From Phytobacter ursingii (GTDB lineage: Bacteria; Pseudomonadota; Gammaproteobacteria; Enterobacterales; Enterobacteriaceae), in assembly GCA_901456055.1 (NCBI GenBank), contig CABDWT010000001.1:434001-498000 (forward strand): a DNA stretch of 64,000 nt, read 5' to 3'. Positions 48,609 to 58,509 of this stretch are shown here, one piece after another. The position numbers were made by a program, and so were the translations under genes. Numbering within the stretch: position 1 is the stretch's first letter; each line of letters begins with the position of its first letter. The notes below the pieces were generated by a model. That model had not been told where the DNA came from. It did not search any database and saw nothing but the letters and a program-made list of their open reading frames with translations.

Positions 48609-49166
48609 ATGGCACTCACCGACAAGCAAGAAATGTTCTGTCGCGAGTACCTCATCGATTTAAACGCTACACAGGCGGCTATTCGGGCGGGGTACAGCGA
48701 AAAGACCGCGAACGAACAGGGCGCTCAAAACTTAGCGAAAGTTAGCATTAGGGAAAGAATCTCCGAACTAAAAGCGCAACGCAATGATCGAATAGACATT
48801 GATGCAGATTATGTGCTGAGACGCCTCACAGAAATCGACCAGATGGATGTTATCGACATTCTTAATGAAGTCGGTGATCTAAAGCCTGTCAGAGACTGGC
48901 CTAAAGTGTGGCGTACCTCTTTATCTGGTCTGGATATTATGGCGATGGCTGGAGATGGAGACACTGCAGCTTTGCTTAAAAAAATCAAATGGCCTGACAA
49001 GGTGAAAAACCTTGAGCTTCTCGGTAAGCACGTAGATGTACAGGCCTTTAAAGAACAAACGAAGGTAGAACACGGCTTCGAAGAGGAAGTGTCAGACCTG
49101 ATGAAAGCTTTATCAGCAGGAGCATCGCATGTCGCTTCAATCCGAAATACTGGAGATGCTGAGTGA
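48609..49166 (+). CDS. Terminase small subunit
   Basis: 185 residues of the Terminase_2 family: MALTDKQEMFCREYLIDLNATQAAIRAGYS at the N-terminus and the coiled-coil C-terminal half. It recognises the packaging site on phage DNA. Overlaps the large subunit gene by 38 bases. Confidence 0.88.
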   Translation: MALTDKQEMFCREYLIDLNATQAAIRAGYSEKTANEQGAQNLAKVSIRERISELKAQRNDRIDIDADYVLRRLTEIDQMDVIDILNEVGDLKPVRDWPKVWRTSLSGLDIMAMAGDGDTAALLKKIKWPDKVKNLELLGKHVDVQAFKEQTKVEHGFEEEVSDLMKALSAGASHVASIRNTGDAE

Positions 49167-50631
49167 TAAGCTTCGCCGACTGAATACGCTTTACTGGATC
49201 ACCGACAAAAAAGGCAAGACCGTCCGCTTTCAGATGACGCGTGAGCAACTCGAATATTTTGAGGGGATGCATACGCGAAACATCATCCTCAAAGCGCGAC
49301 AACTCGGGTTTACTACCGAAGTCTGCATTATTCAGCTTGATGCGGCGATATTCGAATCGGCACGCTGTGCTTTGATTGCACACACCTTGAATGATGCAAA
49401 ACGCTTATTTCGCGAGAAAGTGAAGTACGCCTACGATCGCCTGCCAGACTTCATAAAGCGCTGTAACCCAGCGAGCAATGATTCAGCTAGCGAACTGGTG
49501 TTCCAGAACGGTGGATCGCTTTATATCAGCACCTCATTTCGTGGCGGCACACTGCGTTATCTGCATGTATCCGAGTTCGGGAAAATATGCGCAAAGCATC
49601 CAGAAAAGGCGCGTGAAATTGTTACTGGTGCGTTTGAGGCGGTTTCAACTGATTGCTTCACGACGATCGAAAGCACCGCTGAGGGTCGCGCTGGTTACTT
49701 CTTCGAATATTGTCAGGCGGCAGAGAAATCTCAGTTGCAGGACAAAAAGCTATCAAATCTTGACTGGAAGTTTTTTTTCTTCTCATGGTGGAAGAATCCT
49801 GAATACGCAATTGACCCTGTAGAGCCGTTACCACAGCGCCTGACTGATTATTTTAACGGTATCGAGCAAAAGCTCGGCATCACGATAGATGAGCGTCAGC
49901 GCGCCTGGTATTACGCCAAAGAGAAAACTCTTGGCGAAGATATGAAGCGCGAATACCCCTCAACGCCGGAAGAAGCATTCCAGCAGTCGGTCGAGGGCGC
50001 TTATTACGCCAAGCAATTCGGTTGGCTCTATTCGCAAAAACGTATCGGAACAATCCCTGACAACTCTCATCTCCCGGTTCACACGTTCTGGGATATCGGC
50101 GTAAGTGACTCGACGGCGATCTGGTTTGTGCGAGAGCTGAGCGAGACAGAATTCCACGTTATCGACTACTACGAAAACTCCGGCGAAGGCCTGCGGCATT
50201 ACATGAAGGTGCTGAAAGACCGAGGCTACACCTACGGTGAGCACTGGGGGCCGCACGACATTGAAAACCGGGAGTTCGGTAGTGATGCGAAATCACGAAA
50301 AGACCTGGCGAAAGAAGGTTACGAAATTGACGGTCAAACCTACTCACTGAAATTCAATGTTGTGCCAAAGGAATCTGTTGAAACCGGAATTGAGATGGTG
50401 CGTGAAATTCTTACCAATTGCGTATTTGACGAGGCTAAATGCGAGAAAGGTATAAATGCGCTTGAAGGATATCGCAAAGAGTGGGACGAAAAGCGCGGGT
50501 GCTGGAAAGACAGACCTCTTCATGACTGGACATCTCACGGCTCTGATGGCTTCCGCTATTTCGCAGTAGTTAAAAACAAACGCAAACGTCAGCCAGTTAC
50601 TCAGGCAAATATACCTCTCATGGGGCGTTAA
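49129..50631 (+). CDS. Terminase large subunit
   Basis: 500 residues. The ATPase motor starts with the deviant Walker A KARQLGFT (about residue 54) and has the coupling element TTIESTAEG; the nuclease half follows with FWDIGVSDSTAIWFV and HDIEN. It translocates and cuts DNA at the portal. Start at 49129 follows CAGGAG. Confidence 0.92.
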   Translation: MSLQSEILEMLSDKLRRLNTLYWITDKKGKTVRFQMTREQLEYFEGMHTRNIILKARQLGFTTEVCIIQLDAAIFESARCALIAHTLNDAKRLFREKVKYAYDRLPDFIKRCNPASNDSASELVFQNGGSLYISTSFRGGTLRYLHVSEFGKICAKHPEKAREIVTGAFEAVSTDCFTTIESTAEGRAGYFFEYCQAAEKSQLQDKKLSNLDWKFFFFSWWKNPEYAIDPVEPLPQRLTDYFNGIEQKLGITIDERQRAWYYAKEKTLGEDMKREYPSTPEEAFQQSVEGAYYAKQFGWLYSQKRIGTIPDNSHLPVHTFWDIGVSDSTAIWFVRELSETEFHVIDYYENSGEGLRHYMKVLKDRGYTYGEHWGPHDIENREFGSDAKSRKDLAKEGYEIDGQTYSLKFNVVPKESVETGIEMVREILTNCVFDEAKCEKGINALEGYRKEWDEKRGCWKDRPLHDWTSHGSDGFRYFAVVKNKRKRQPVTQANIPLMGR

Positions 50632-50633
50632 TC

Positions 50634-50816
50634 ATGGCTATTCACATTAAACCCTCGCATGAGGGTGATTTGCATCGTGCGCTCGGCGTTCCGCAGGGTG
50701 AAAACATTCCGGTTAAAAAACTTGAGCAGGCGAAACAGTCATCTGATCCACATTTGCGCCAGATGGCTAACTTTGCAATCAACGCACGCGGATTCGTTCA
50801 TAAAGGCAGAAAATAA
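50634..50816 (+). CDS. Small phage protein between terminase and portal
   Basis: 60 residues, IHIKPSHEGDLHRALGVPQGENIP and a short basic C-terminus. A common small gene here in related phages; function unknown. Overlaps the portal start by one base. Confidence 0.7.
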   Translation: MAIHIKPSHEGDLHRALGVPQGENIPVKKLEQAKQSSDPHLRQMANFAINARGFVHKGRK

Positions 50817-52273
50817 TGGATTTTAAGACGATTCAGGAGACGTGGCAGAGAGATAACGATATGCCAGACCGTTCCTGGCGTCTCATGATGCTGCGTAAGG
50901 TGCTGAATGGCGAGTTGTACGACCAGATTAAGCACCCATTCAGCGATGAACAAACGGGCGGCGGCGAGTACATCCCGCTAAGAAAACGCAGGCCATCTGT
51001 GCGCTCAAACCTGTGCCGCACGGTAGTTGACGACAGCGTATCTTTATTGTTCGGTGAAGACCACTTTCCGACAGTGAGCATTCCTGACGGAGACATGAGC
51101 AAATCGCTGGCCCGACTACTGAAAGAAATCAAGCTTAATGAAGTGATGATCGACGCGGCGACGAAAGGCGCTGTTGGTTCTGCGGCTGTCATGTTCAGTG
51201 TTATCAAAAATCGTATTTTCCTTAAGCCGCTTGAAACTGAATATCTGACACCGTTGTGGGACGCAGAAGCGCCAGACACGCTGGTTTCTGTTGTCGAGTG
51301 CTACAAGGTGAAAGGGAAAGACCTCAAAGCGACAGGATACGTCATCGCGCCAGATGATGAATGCTGCGACTTCTGGTTTAAGCGCGAATGGAATGCTGAT
51401 TCAGAAATCTGGTATTTGCCGCTCAAAGACAGCGACAAAAAAGACGGATTCCAGACCGACGATTCACGCACCGTTCAGCATTCACTCGGTTTTGTGCCAA
51501 TTGTCTGGATTAAAAACCTGCCTGGTGGTGACGATATCGACGGCGCATCCACGCTCTGTTGTGAGTCCATTGACTGTCAGATAGAGATTGATTATCAGTT
51601 GTCACAGGCCGGACGTGGACTCAAGTTTATGTCCGACCCTACGCTTGTGCTTAAGCAGGACGAAGCGGCTCAGGGTGGACAACCTGTTGTTAAAGGCGCG
51701 AATAATGCCCTTGTTGTCCCTCCAGGCGGTGATGCGAAGCTGCTTGAAATAAGCGGCAATGCATCTGATGCCGTCATTCAGTATGTCCGGCACCTGCGTG
51801 AAATCGCGCTGGAGAACATGCACGGCAACAAGGCCAGCAATGAGAAAATCGCTGCCGCGCAGTCAGGCCGGGCAATGGAAATCATGAACCAGGCGCTTAT
51901 CTGGTTGGCTGACAGGCTGTCTATCAGCTACGGAGAAGGGGCAATCGTCGAACTGGTGACGATGATATTTGCCGCTTCCCGCAAATTTACTCTCACGTTT
52001 AAGAATGGCGATGAAGTCGGTAAGTTTGATGAAAAACAGACGCCTACGCTTATCTGGCCTGCATGGTACACCGCTACAACGCAGGACATCATGAACACCG
52101 CTACTACCCTCGTACAACTTACTGATTCCGGCCTCCTTACGCGTCTTACGGCAATCAAAGCCCTGGCGGCTCAATTTGACATCGAAGATGCAGAGGCAGA
52201 ATCAAAACTGGCATTAGCCGAATTGCAGGTAAGAAATCAGCCCGCAAAAGTTAGCGCCAGTATCAGCGAATAA
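50816..52273 (+). CDS. Portal protein (SPP1 gp6-like)
   Basis: 485 residues. Start MDFKTIQETWQRDNDM; NLCRTVVDDSVSLLFGE and ENMHGNKASNEKIAAAQSGRA are portal-core elements. The ring at one capsid vertex through which DNA is pumped. A terminator follows. Confidence 0.9.
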   Translation: MDFKTIQETWQRDNDMPDRSWRLMMLRKVLNGELYDQIKHPFSDEQTGGGEYIPLRKRRPSVRSNLCRTVVDDSVSLLFGEDHFPTVSIPDGDMSKSLARLLKEIKLNEVMIDAATKGAVGSAAVMFSVIKNRIFLKPLETEYLTPLWDAEAPDTLVSVVECYKVKGKDLKATGYVIAPDDECCDFWFKREWNADSEIWYLPLKDSDKKDGFQTDDSRTVQHSLGFVPIVWIKNLPGGDDIDGASTLCCESIDCQIEIDYQLSQAGRGLKFMSDPTLVLKQDEAAQGGQPVVKGANNALVVPPGGDAKLLEISGNASDAVIQYVRHLREIALENMHGNKASNEKIAAAQSGRAMEIMNQALIWLADRLSISYGEGAIVELVTMIFAASRKFTLTFKNGDEVGKFDEKQTPTLIWPAWYTATTQDIMNTATTLVQLTDSGLLTRLTAIKALAAQFDIEDAEAESKLALAELQVRNQPAKVSASISE

Positions 52274-52298
52274 CGGGAAGGACATTCCCGCACCTCAT

Positions 52299-52323
52299 AA
52301 CCCGCCTGGAGCGGGTTTTTTAT
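52299..52323 (+). terminator. Rho-independent terminator
   Basis: AACCCGC-CTGGA-GCGGGTT then TTTT. Between portal and scaffold genes. Confidence 0.8.
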
Positions 52324-52340
52324 TATCTGGAGAAACCTAG

Positions 52341-52919
52341 ATGGTTGACATTACCGACATTCCGCAACCCCAGCCCAACCCAACCCCTGCACCGAATCCA
52401 GCGCCAGCACCCCAGCCAGCGCCGAAGCCGACAGAGGAAAAGACCAGCTTCTCGCTGGAATACGTGAAGGAGTTGCGCGAAGAAAGCGCCAAGTATCGCC
52501 ACAACGCAAAAGAAGCCCGCGAACTGGCTGAAAAAGCTCAGAACGAAGCCAACAGCAAAGTGCAGGAAGCAGAGCAACGCGCCCTGGCGGCGCAAAAAGC
52601 TGCTGACGACCGGATCATCCGTGCCGAACTGAAAGCATTCGCTATCAAGGCCGGGATGGTCGATCTGGACGGACTGAAACTTGCCGATCTCTCAAGCGTA
52701 AAACTCGACGATAAAGGCGAAGTCACCGGAGCGGAAGAACTCATGACGGCGCTTAAAGAAGCGAAGCCGTACCTGTTTGCCGAACCGGCTAAGTCAACCA
52801 CTAACACTGAGGTGAAGGTGCCTCCTAAGAAAGAAACTGAGAAATTCAACGCCACAAAAGCGACGTCGGAAGAACTCAGAGCTAAGGCCAAAGAACTCGG
52901 CCTTAACATCAAGATTTAA
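52341..52919 (+). CDS. Capsid scaffold protein
   Basis: 192 residues. A Pro/Ala/Asn repeat N-terminus (about residues 6-28) precedes a coiled coil and an acidic/basic C-terminus. Position before the major capsid gene and this makeup are typical of scaffolds, which guide shell assembly and leave. Confidence 0.8.
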   Translation: MVDITDIPQPQPNPTPAPNPAPAPQPAPKPTEEKTSFSLEYVKELREESAKYRHNAKEARELAEKAQNEANSKVQEAEQRALAAQKAADDRIIRAELKAFAIKAGMVDLDGLKLADLSSVKLDDKGEVTGAEELMTALKEAKPYLFAEPAKSTTNTEVKVPPKKETEKFNATKATSEELRAKAKELGLNIKI

Positions 52920-53000
52920 AAACCCTCATGGCTCCGGAGTCCAGACGACTGAGTGGGCAGAAAAAACAAACATTCTCTTTTATTGAACAGGAATACATAA

Positions 53001-54362
53001 ATGGCTGTTAATAACCTGCCCTCTGCAATTCAGTCAGTAATCCAGCAAGGATTCCTGCAACACCAGTTTGGCCTGCCGCTTAAAGCGGTTCTCGGCTTCC
53101 GTGCGATTGCCGACCGCGAAAGCTTCATGGCTAACATCGGTGAAACCATCACCAAAACCCGTACCGGCCTGCTGCCTGCTATCACCACGGCAATGTCTCC
53201 GGCTGCAAACAGCGACATTACAAGCGGCCTGACTGCTCAGAACTACGCTGTAGAGCAGTACGCGCTGGCTATCGCTCAGTACGCTGGCATGATGCAACTC
53301 AACGTTGCAACCAGCCGCGTGGCGATTGACAACCTGTTCCTGCGTAACGCTTACGCTCTCGGTGAGCAGTCTTTCCGTTCAATCGATGCGCTGGCTCAGT
53401 CCGCTCTGTTTAACACCTACATGGGCGGCAACACCCGCGTGCGCACCACTCTGGGTTCTTCTGGCGTAACCATCTCTGTAGATGATATTCGCGGCTTCCA
53501 GACCACCCTTAACAGTGCAGGCCAGCCTGTAGCAGTGTCCAGCTCTAACCCGGTCAACGTGACTGTAGGCTCTAACGTTTACTCACTGACTGGCTTCGCT
53601 GCTGACGGCACCAACGTGTCCACCGCTCCTGGTGGTGTGTCAGGTACGCTGACCTTTGCCTCCAGTGTTACCGTTGCTGATGGTACTGCTGGTAACGCAG
53701 TTGTATCTGCGGTTGCTCCGTACATCATCCGTCCGAGTCTCGCATCCAGCCAGGTGATGAAAACCACCACGGCGGCGATTAGCTCCAGCAATGACGTGAA
53801 CAACGGCAAGCTGACCATGCAGATGATCCTCAACGCCAAAGCCACCATGGCGGCTAACGGCGTGCCTCCGGTCGATGCGACTGGCATGTACGTTCTGTAC
53901 TGCGACCCGCTCCAGGCTACTGGTCTGTATCAGGACCCGGCATTCCAGTACTTTTTCCGTGGTCAGGCGCAGTCGGAAGAATACCGTCGCGGTATCGTGG
54001 CAGAACTGTTGGGCGTCCGTATTCAGGAAACCAACATGAACCCGGTTCAGACTCTGGCAAGCGTTGGTGTCGTGCGTCGTGCAGTTCTGTGCGGTCAGGG
54101 TGCGCTGGTTGAAGGCGTGTTCACTGACGACGCGTATGCGGCAGCGTCTGAGGCTGACGACAATGACGGCTCGATCATCGTTGTTGACGGCATCGCGCAC
54201 GTTACCCGCGAACCGCTGGATGCGCTGAAACAGGTCGTCACTCAGTCCTGGTCTTACATCGGCGGCTTCGTTGCTCCGTCTGATACCACTGCTAACGCAG
54301 CGTCTATCCCGACCGCGACCAACTCCGCGTACAAACGCGCGATCATCCTGGAATCTCTGTAA
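53001..54362 (+). CDS. Major capsid protein
   Basis: 453 residues. NNLPSAIQSVIQQGFLQHQFG at the N-terminus and the middle insertion of Ser/Val-rich sequence (about 175-240) suggest an HK97-like shell protein with an extra surface domain. Highest codon bias of the region fits an abundant protein. Confidence 0.85.
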   Translation: MAVNNLPSAIQSVIQQGFLQHQFGLPLKAVLGFRAIADRESFMANIGETITKTRTGLLPAITTAMSPAANSDITSGLTAQNYAVEQYALAIAQYAGMMQLNVATSRVAIDNLFLRNAYALGEQSFRSIDALAQSALFNTYMGGNTRVRTTLGSSGVTISVDDIRGFQTTLNSAGQPVAVSSSNPVNVTVGSNVYSLTGFAADGTNVSTAPGGVSGTLTFASSVTVADGTAGNAVVSAVAPYIIRPSLASSQVMKTTTAAISSSNDVNNGKLTMQMILNAKATMAANGVPPVDATGMYVLYCDPLQATGLYQDPAFQYFFRGQAQSEEYRRGIVAELLGVRIQETNMNPVQTLASVGVVRRAVLCGQGALVEGVFTDDAYAAASEADDNDGSIIVVDGIAHVTREPLDALKQVVTQSWSYIGGFVAPSDTTANAASIPTATNSAYKRAIILESL

Positions 54363-54369
54363 TCGGCAT

Positions 54370-54393
54370 GGAGGGGTTAACGCCCCTCCTTTT
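54370..54393 (+). terminator. Rho-independent terminator
   Basis: GGAGGGG-TTAACG-CCCCTCC then TTTT, after the major capsid gene. Confidence 0.7.
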
Positions 54394-54404
54394 CAGGAGA
54401 AATT

Positions 54405-54596
54405 ATGGCTCGTAAAAAAGCAACAGAAGAAGCTGAAAGCGGCGCAAAAGTATGGGTGCTTAAGCAGAATCACGGACTCGTCCATCACGGACGCAGTAGC
54501 CAGTTTCTGGAAGCCGGTACCGAGCTAACCGAAGGTGAGGATGACGAATTGATCATCCTGCTGATTAAGTCGGGCGCTGCACTAGAGGAAAAATAA
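54405..54596 (+). CDS. Small head-associated protein
   Basis: 63 residues, acidic, directly after the capsid gene with AGGAG upstream. Position suggests head decoration or completion. Not recognised. Confidence 0.6.
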   Translation: MARKKATEEAESGAKVWVLKQNHGLVHHGRSSQFLEAGTELTEGEDDELIILLIKSGAALEEK

Positions 54597-54998
54597 ATGT
54601 CCTTTACGCCGTATGAATTCACTGACGCTCAACTGGTCGATATCCGGCGCTACTGCGGTTATCCGGCATACGGTGACGGGGCAGTCGTTTTTCCTTTCCC
54701 GTGGATTTACCGCCAGTATCTTGCTCTGGAATACCGCCTGAAACACATGAGCGCAACTGAGGCTAACGTGGTGATTAATACGTACCTCGCCAATCTCTCG
54801 ACGCTGGAAACTGCCGTGGTTTCAGCAAGCGATAACCTTGACACTGATAAAGCTGCTGTCTGGACGCACAACAAAAATGAAGTGCGTGACCGTGAGGCGC
54901 TGTTTGATAAATGGCGCATGCGACTGGTCAACTTCATGGGTGTTCAGCCCGGGCCAAACTTTGGCGGTCAGCAAAGCAATGTAACCCTGGTGGTGTGA
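54597..54998 (+). CDS. Head-tail connector protein
   Basis: 133 residues, mostly helical with conserved FTDAQLVDIRRYCGYPAYG and RLKHMSATEANV. Place and helical composition fit a gp6/neck-type connector that sits under the portal. Confidence 0.7.
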   Translation: MSFTPYEFTDAQLVDIRRYCGYPAYGDGAVVFPFPWIYRQYLALEYRLKHMSATEANVVINTYLANLSTLETAVVSASDNLDTDKAAVWTHNKNEVRDREALFDKWRMRLVNFMGVQPGPNFGGQQSNVTLVV

Positions 54999-54999
54999 T

Positions 55000-55644
55000 A
55001 TGGACGGCTACAGGATTCAGCAGAAGCTCTATAAGGGCTATGCAAAGGCCGCCAAACGCACCGGGACAAACTACCAGCACTATAGACCGACATCAGCAAA
55101 CAACCCTCTGGATGCCGCGAACCAGCTTCCGGACCTGTACGCCTCACTCAACGCCGATGACCCGACATTTTCCCGTCCTAACGTGTTTGGTAAGGCGACA
55201 TGGTACGGGATTATGGATGGCGCTCAGTGTCAGGTGTTTGATTACGTCACAGGGATAGAAGGAACGCTGTATATCGCAGCTATGCAGCAGTTGCTGCCGA
55301 TTTACATGGTGGACTGCAACAGGACGATCACCATCTCAAGACCGTCAATGGGCACTGGTCCCGGCGCGATCGGGTATGGCGGAGACACGAAACAGACAGA
55401 AGACGATCTCATGGTAGGCTGGCCTGCGTCAGTGTTGCAGGGTAGCAAAGGCGAGAAGAACGACGTTGGATTGCCTGGCGATACCAAAAACCCCTGGTTT
55501 ACGGTGCTCGTCCCGTCATGGGATGGGGTTCTGCTTCGCACTAGTGACATCATCACCGATGACATCGGCGGGCGATACCGGATATCCAGTGCTGAGCTAA
55601 CCGATTTGGGCTGGCGCATAACCGCACAGCAAGTGAGGCCGTGA
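55000..55644 (+). CDS. Head-tail joining or virion protein
   Basis: 214 residues with an N-terminal basic arm (IQQKLYKGYAKAAKRTG) followed by a beta-rich body. One base after the connector gene stop. Probable neck protein; the family is known in temperate myoviruses but uncharacterised. Confidence 0.65.
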   Translation: MDGYRIQQKLYKGYAKAAKRTGTNYQHYRPTSANNPLDAANQLPDLYASLNADDPTFSRPNVFGKATWYGIMDGAQCQVFDYVTGIEGTLYIAAMQQLLPIYMVDCNRTITISRPSMGTGPGAIGYGGDTKQTEDDLMVGWPASVLQGSKGEKNDVGLPGDTKNPWFTVLVPSWDGVLLRTSDIITDDIGGRYRISSAELTDLGWRITAQQVRP

Positions 55645-55850
55645 TGGAAGTTCTATATCTTTATTGCTCAATGGCTGTCGCATTTGGTGTCATAGAGCTA
55701 ATCGGCGTCATGAGCATTAAAGATGGCGCGCCGCTATGGCTAAAGGTGTTTTATGGCTTCCTTAGCGCACTACTCTGGCCTTTACTGGCCGTAGTCCTTT
55801 TTATACCTGAGAGAGTGTTAAAAAAATTCAGGAGCACTTTCGATGGCTAG
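55644..55850 (+). CDS. Small membrane protein in the structural operon
   Basis: 68 residues with two hydrophobic segments (LYCSMAVAFGVIELIGV and VFYGFLSALLWPLLAVVLF). Start overlaps the preceding stop. An odd membrane gene among head and tail genes; role unknown. Confidence 0.6.
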   Translation: MEVLYLYCSMAVAFGVIELIGVMSIKDGAPLWLKVFYGFLSALLWPLLAVVLFIPERVLKKFRSTFDG

Positions 55851-56664
55851 CGTATACGATATTCAGAATACGCTCGTCGGCCTGATTGCTGGCGTCGTCT
55901 ATCCAAACGGTACCGGGCAACCGAGCGTCACAGGTGTAGATACTTTTATCTATGCTGGCTGGCCTCAGCCTCAGCGCCTGGAGACAGATTTAAAAGCTGG
56001 CAACTGCCATATCTCAGTTTATCCACTCTCAACCGAGAAGAAAATGACTGAGTCCCTTGGCAGGCCGTGGCGCACGATAACGCATGGTATACCAACGATT
56101 ACGGCAACGGTTTCCGGTCGGCAAATTACCTTCTCCGGTACTGTTTCAACGCCGATAAACATCAATATCTATTCAAACAAGCAGCATCACTGCTACGCAG
56201 TTCAGTCTGGTGACACGTTGACCAAGATAGCAACTGCTCTGAGCGCATTGATTGCAGGATCGTCAAATAGTGGCCCGGTCATAACAATGCCTGCTACGGC
56301 TGCATTTAGCGTGCGTGTCGGTACGCTTGACACTGTCGGACGTATTCTCAGGCGGCAACAGAAAGACTTTCAAATTACGGTCTGGACTGGAACTCCGTCA
56401 CTGCGCGAAACAATAGCGTCAGCAGTCGATAACGGTCTTTCAGCTTATACGGCGCTGTCTACCGCTGACGGAACGCCAACGGTGTTGCAGTACAAGCGCT
56501 CATTGCAAAGCGATACCTCGCAAAGCTATCTCGTTTATCGCCATGACATGATTTTCACCATCGATTTCTCAACGATGCAGACAGATACGGCAACTCAGGT
56601 CGTTGCTCCGACAATGAACGTGAGCGACCAGTCAGGAAATTTAATCAAATCATTCCCGGAGTAA
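55843..56664 (+). CDS. Tail completion/terminator-type protein with LysM-like segment
   Basis: 273 residues. The middle HHCYAVQSGDTLTKIATALSALI is LysM-like. N- and C-terminal portions are beta-rich. Position before the sheath suggests tail completion; specific role uncertain. Overlaps the membrane gene. Confidence 0.65.
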   Translation: MASVYDIQNTLVGLIAGVVYPNGTGQPSVTGVDTFIYAGWPQPQRLETDLKAGNCHISVYPLSTEKKMTESLGRPWRTITHGIPTITATVSGRQITFSGTVSTPININIYSNKQHHCYAVQSGDTLTKIATALSALIAGSSNSGPVITMPATAAFSVRVGTLDTVGRILRRQQKDFQITVWTGTPSLRETIASAVDNGLSAYTALSTADGTPTVLQYKRSLQSDTSQSYLVYRHDMIFTIDFSTMQTDTATQVVAPTMNVSDQSGNLIKSFPE

Positions 56665-56670
56665 CACCAA

Positions 56671-56835
56671 ATGGCAGACAAAGACGCCAAAACCCAGCCC
56701 GATTACGTCCTGCTGGTTCGCCAGCCGTTTCTTGATTACCAGTTAGGCGACCGCATTGAAGATGCCGCGAAGATTCAGGAAATCCTCTCCGGCGAGATGG
56801 CCTGCTACGTCATTAAGGCAGCCAAAGCAGACTGA
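56671..56835 (+). CDS. Small phage tail-region protein
   Basis: 54 residues, ATG 56671, RQPFLDYQLGDRIEDAAKIQEIL. A small conserved gene before the sheath of myoviruses. Function unknown. Confidence 0.65.
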   Translation: MADKDAKTQPDYVLLVRQPFLDYQLGDRIEDAAKIQEILSGEMACYVIKAAKAD

Positions 56836-56854
56836 TTAACACTCATCCACTGAT

Positions 56855-56880
56855 AACCCGGCTAAGTGCCGGGTTTTTTA
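56855..56880 (+). terminator. Rho-independent terminator
   Basis: AACCCGGC-TAAGT-GCCGGGTT then TTTT, immediately before the sheath gene. Confidence 0.8.
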
Positions 56881-56894
56881 TTTGGGGAAAAGCT

Positions 56895-58454
56895 ATGCCC
56901 GTTTATCAAATCGGTAGTTTAAATACTGCCGCGCTGTCTGCTGCTGACCTTTATGTCGGTATTCAGGCTCCGAAAACGCGATACATCAACGGCGTTGCCA
57001 GTGATGGCCTTGGTATCGTAGGTATCGCCTCATGGGGGCCGGTTAACTCTCCGGTCCTGATTGGCTCTGACACTGACCAGGCGCAATATTTCGGCACGCA
57101 GCAAGTGCGCAAATATGACCTGTGCACTGCGATCGCTATCTCATTGCAGATTGGCGCGACTAATCTTCACTGCGTGCGCGTGACTGACGGTACTGACGTT
57201 GCAGCAAGTATTGCACTGAAAGATACCGCTGGGACTCCGGTAACGGGTATGACGCTGACAGCGAAATACACCGGGACGCGCGGCAACACCATTACTGCAG
57301 CAATTACAACCGGGACGGCTGCCAGCAGCTACAAACTGACGGTTTACCTGCCGGGCCAGACGCCTGAAATTTACGACAACATTACCGGCTCAGGCGCAAC
57401 GCTGTGGGCTAACCTGGTAAGCGCGGTAAACAACGGTATTTCCGCTGTTCGTTCTGGTAGCCAGATTGTCGTGGCGACGATTGGTACCTCAACCGCGGTA
57501 CCAAATACCTCTACCACGTACACGCTCACTGGCGGCACAGACGGCGCTACGACCATCACTGACTCTGTTCTGGTTGGTACTGACGGCACGAGCACTACCC
57601 GTACCGGGATGTACGCACTGCGTGGCACTGGTGTTCAGGTCATGAACCTGATTGACGTCACTGATAACACGCAATGGGCGACCATCAATACGTTCTGTAG
57701 CTCAGAGGGTATTTTTGGCATCAACCAGGCTGCTGCGGGTGTCACTTATTCCTCTCTCGCCACCACGCTCAACTCTGCTGGCGTCGATAACTGGCAGATG
57801 AAATTCCTGGTCGGTGACTGGATTTACTGGAATGACACCGTTAATGGCCTGAGTTCCCGTATGTGCTCCCCGGCAACGTTTGTGGCTGCAAAATACGCCT
57901 CTCAGTCGCCGCATATCAACGCCCTGAACAAAGCAATCACCAACGTTGTTGCAACTCAGCGCCAGTTAGCGAATCAGCCTTACAGCATCAGCGAGATTGG
58001 CGCACTGAGCACCGCTCGTCTTGATGTGATTACCAACCCTTGCCCTGGCGGTAACTATTTCGGCCTGCGCTCCGGTCGCAATGCTGCATCAAACCCGACC
58101 CAGAACGATGACACTTACACCCGCATGACCAACTTCCTGTCGGCGACGCTGGCGGCATCATTTGGTTATGTGGTCGGCGAGGCTCAGACGGTAGACCTGC
58201 GACGCCAGACTAAATCAACAATCGAATCCTTCCTCCAGAATTTGCTGGATGAGGGGATGATCGGTGACCCGAATGGCGGCCCGGCATTCAGCGTGAAACT
58301 TGATGAATCCAATAACCCGTCAAGTCGTGTGGCTCTCGGCTACATGGTTGCGGACGTGCAGGTTAAATACCTTTCCACTGTTCGCTTCTTCCTGCTCAAC
58401 CTGGAGGGCGGCGCGAGCGTCACCGTCTCCGTTTCAAGCAACGCGACGCTGTAA
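56895..58454 (+). CDS. Contractile tail sheath protein
   Basis: 519 residues, the largest structural subunit of a myovirus tail. The family signs are SSRMCSPATFVAAKYASQSP, YFGLRSGRNAAS and the C-terminal ALGYMVADVQVKYLSTVRFFLLN. Subunits encircle the tube and contract at infection. A terminator precedes and follows it. Confidence 0.92.
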   Translation: MPVYQIGSLNTAALSAADLYVGIQAPKTRYINGVASDGLGIVGIASWGPVNSPVLIGSDTDQAQYFGTQQVRKYDLCTAIAISLQIGATNLHCVRVTDGTDVAASIALKDTAGTPVTGMTLTAKYTGTRGNTITAAITTGTAASSYKLTVYLPGQTPEIYDNITGSGATLWANLVSAVNNGISAVRSGSQIVVATIGTSTAVPNTSTTYTLTGGTDGATTITDSVLVGTDGTSTTRTGMYALRGTGVQVMNLIDVTDNTQWATINTFCSSEGIFGINQAAAGVTYSSLATTLNSAGVDNWQMKFLVGDWIYWNDTVNGLSSRMCSPATFVAAKYASQSPHINALNKAITNVVATQRQLANQPYSISEIGALSTARLDVITNPCPGGNYFGLRSGRNAASNPTQNDDTYTRMTNFLSATLAASFGYVVGEAQTVDLRRQTKSTIESFLQNLLDEGMIGDPNGGPAFSVKLDESNNPSSRVALGYMVADVQVKYLSTVRFFLLNLEGGASVTVSVSSNATL

Positions 58455-58470
58455 TCAACTCAATTTTATA

Positions 58471-58497
58471 AGCCCTCCAGTGTGAGGGCTTTTTTTA
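58471..58497 (+). terminator. Rho-independent terminator
   Basis: AGCCCTC-CAGTGT-GAGGGCT then TTTTTTT, between sheath and tube genes. Confidence 0.8.
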
Positions 58498-58509
58498 TGG
58501 AGAAAGGCA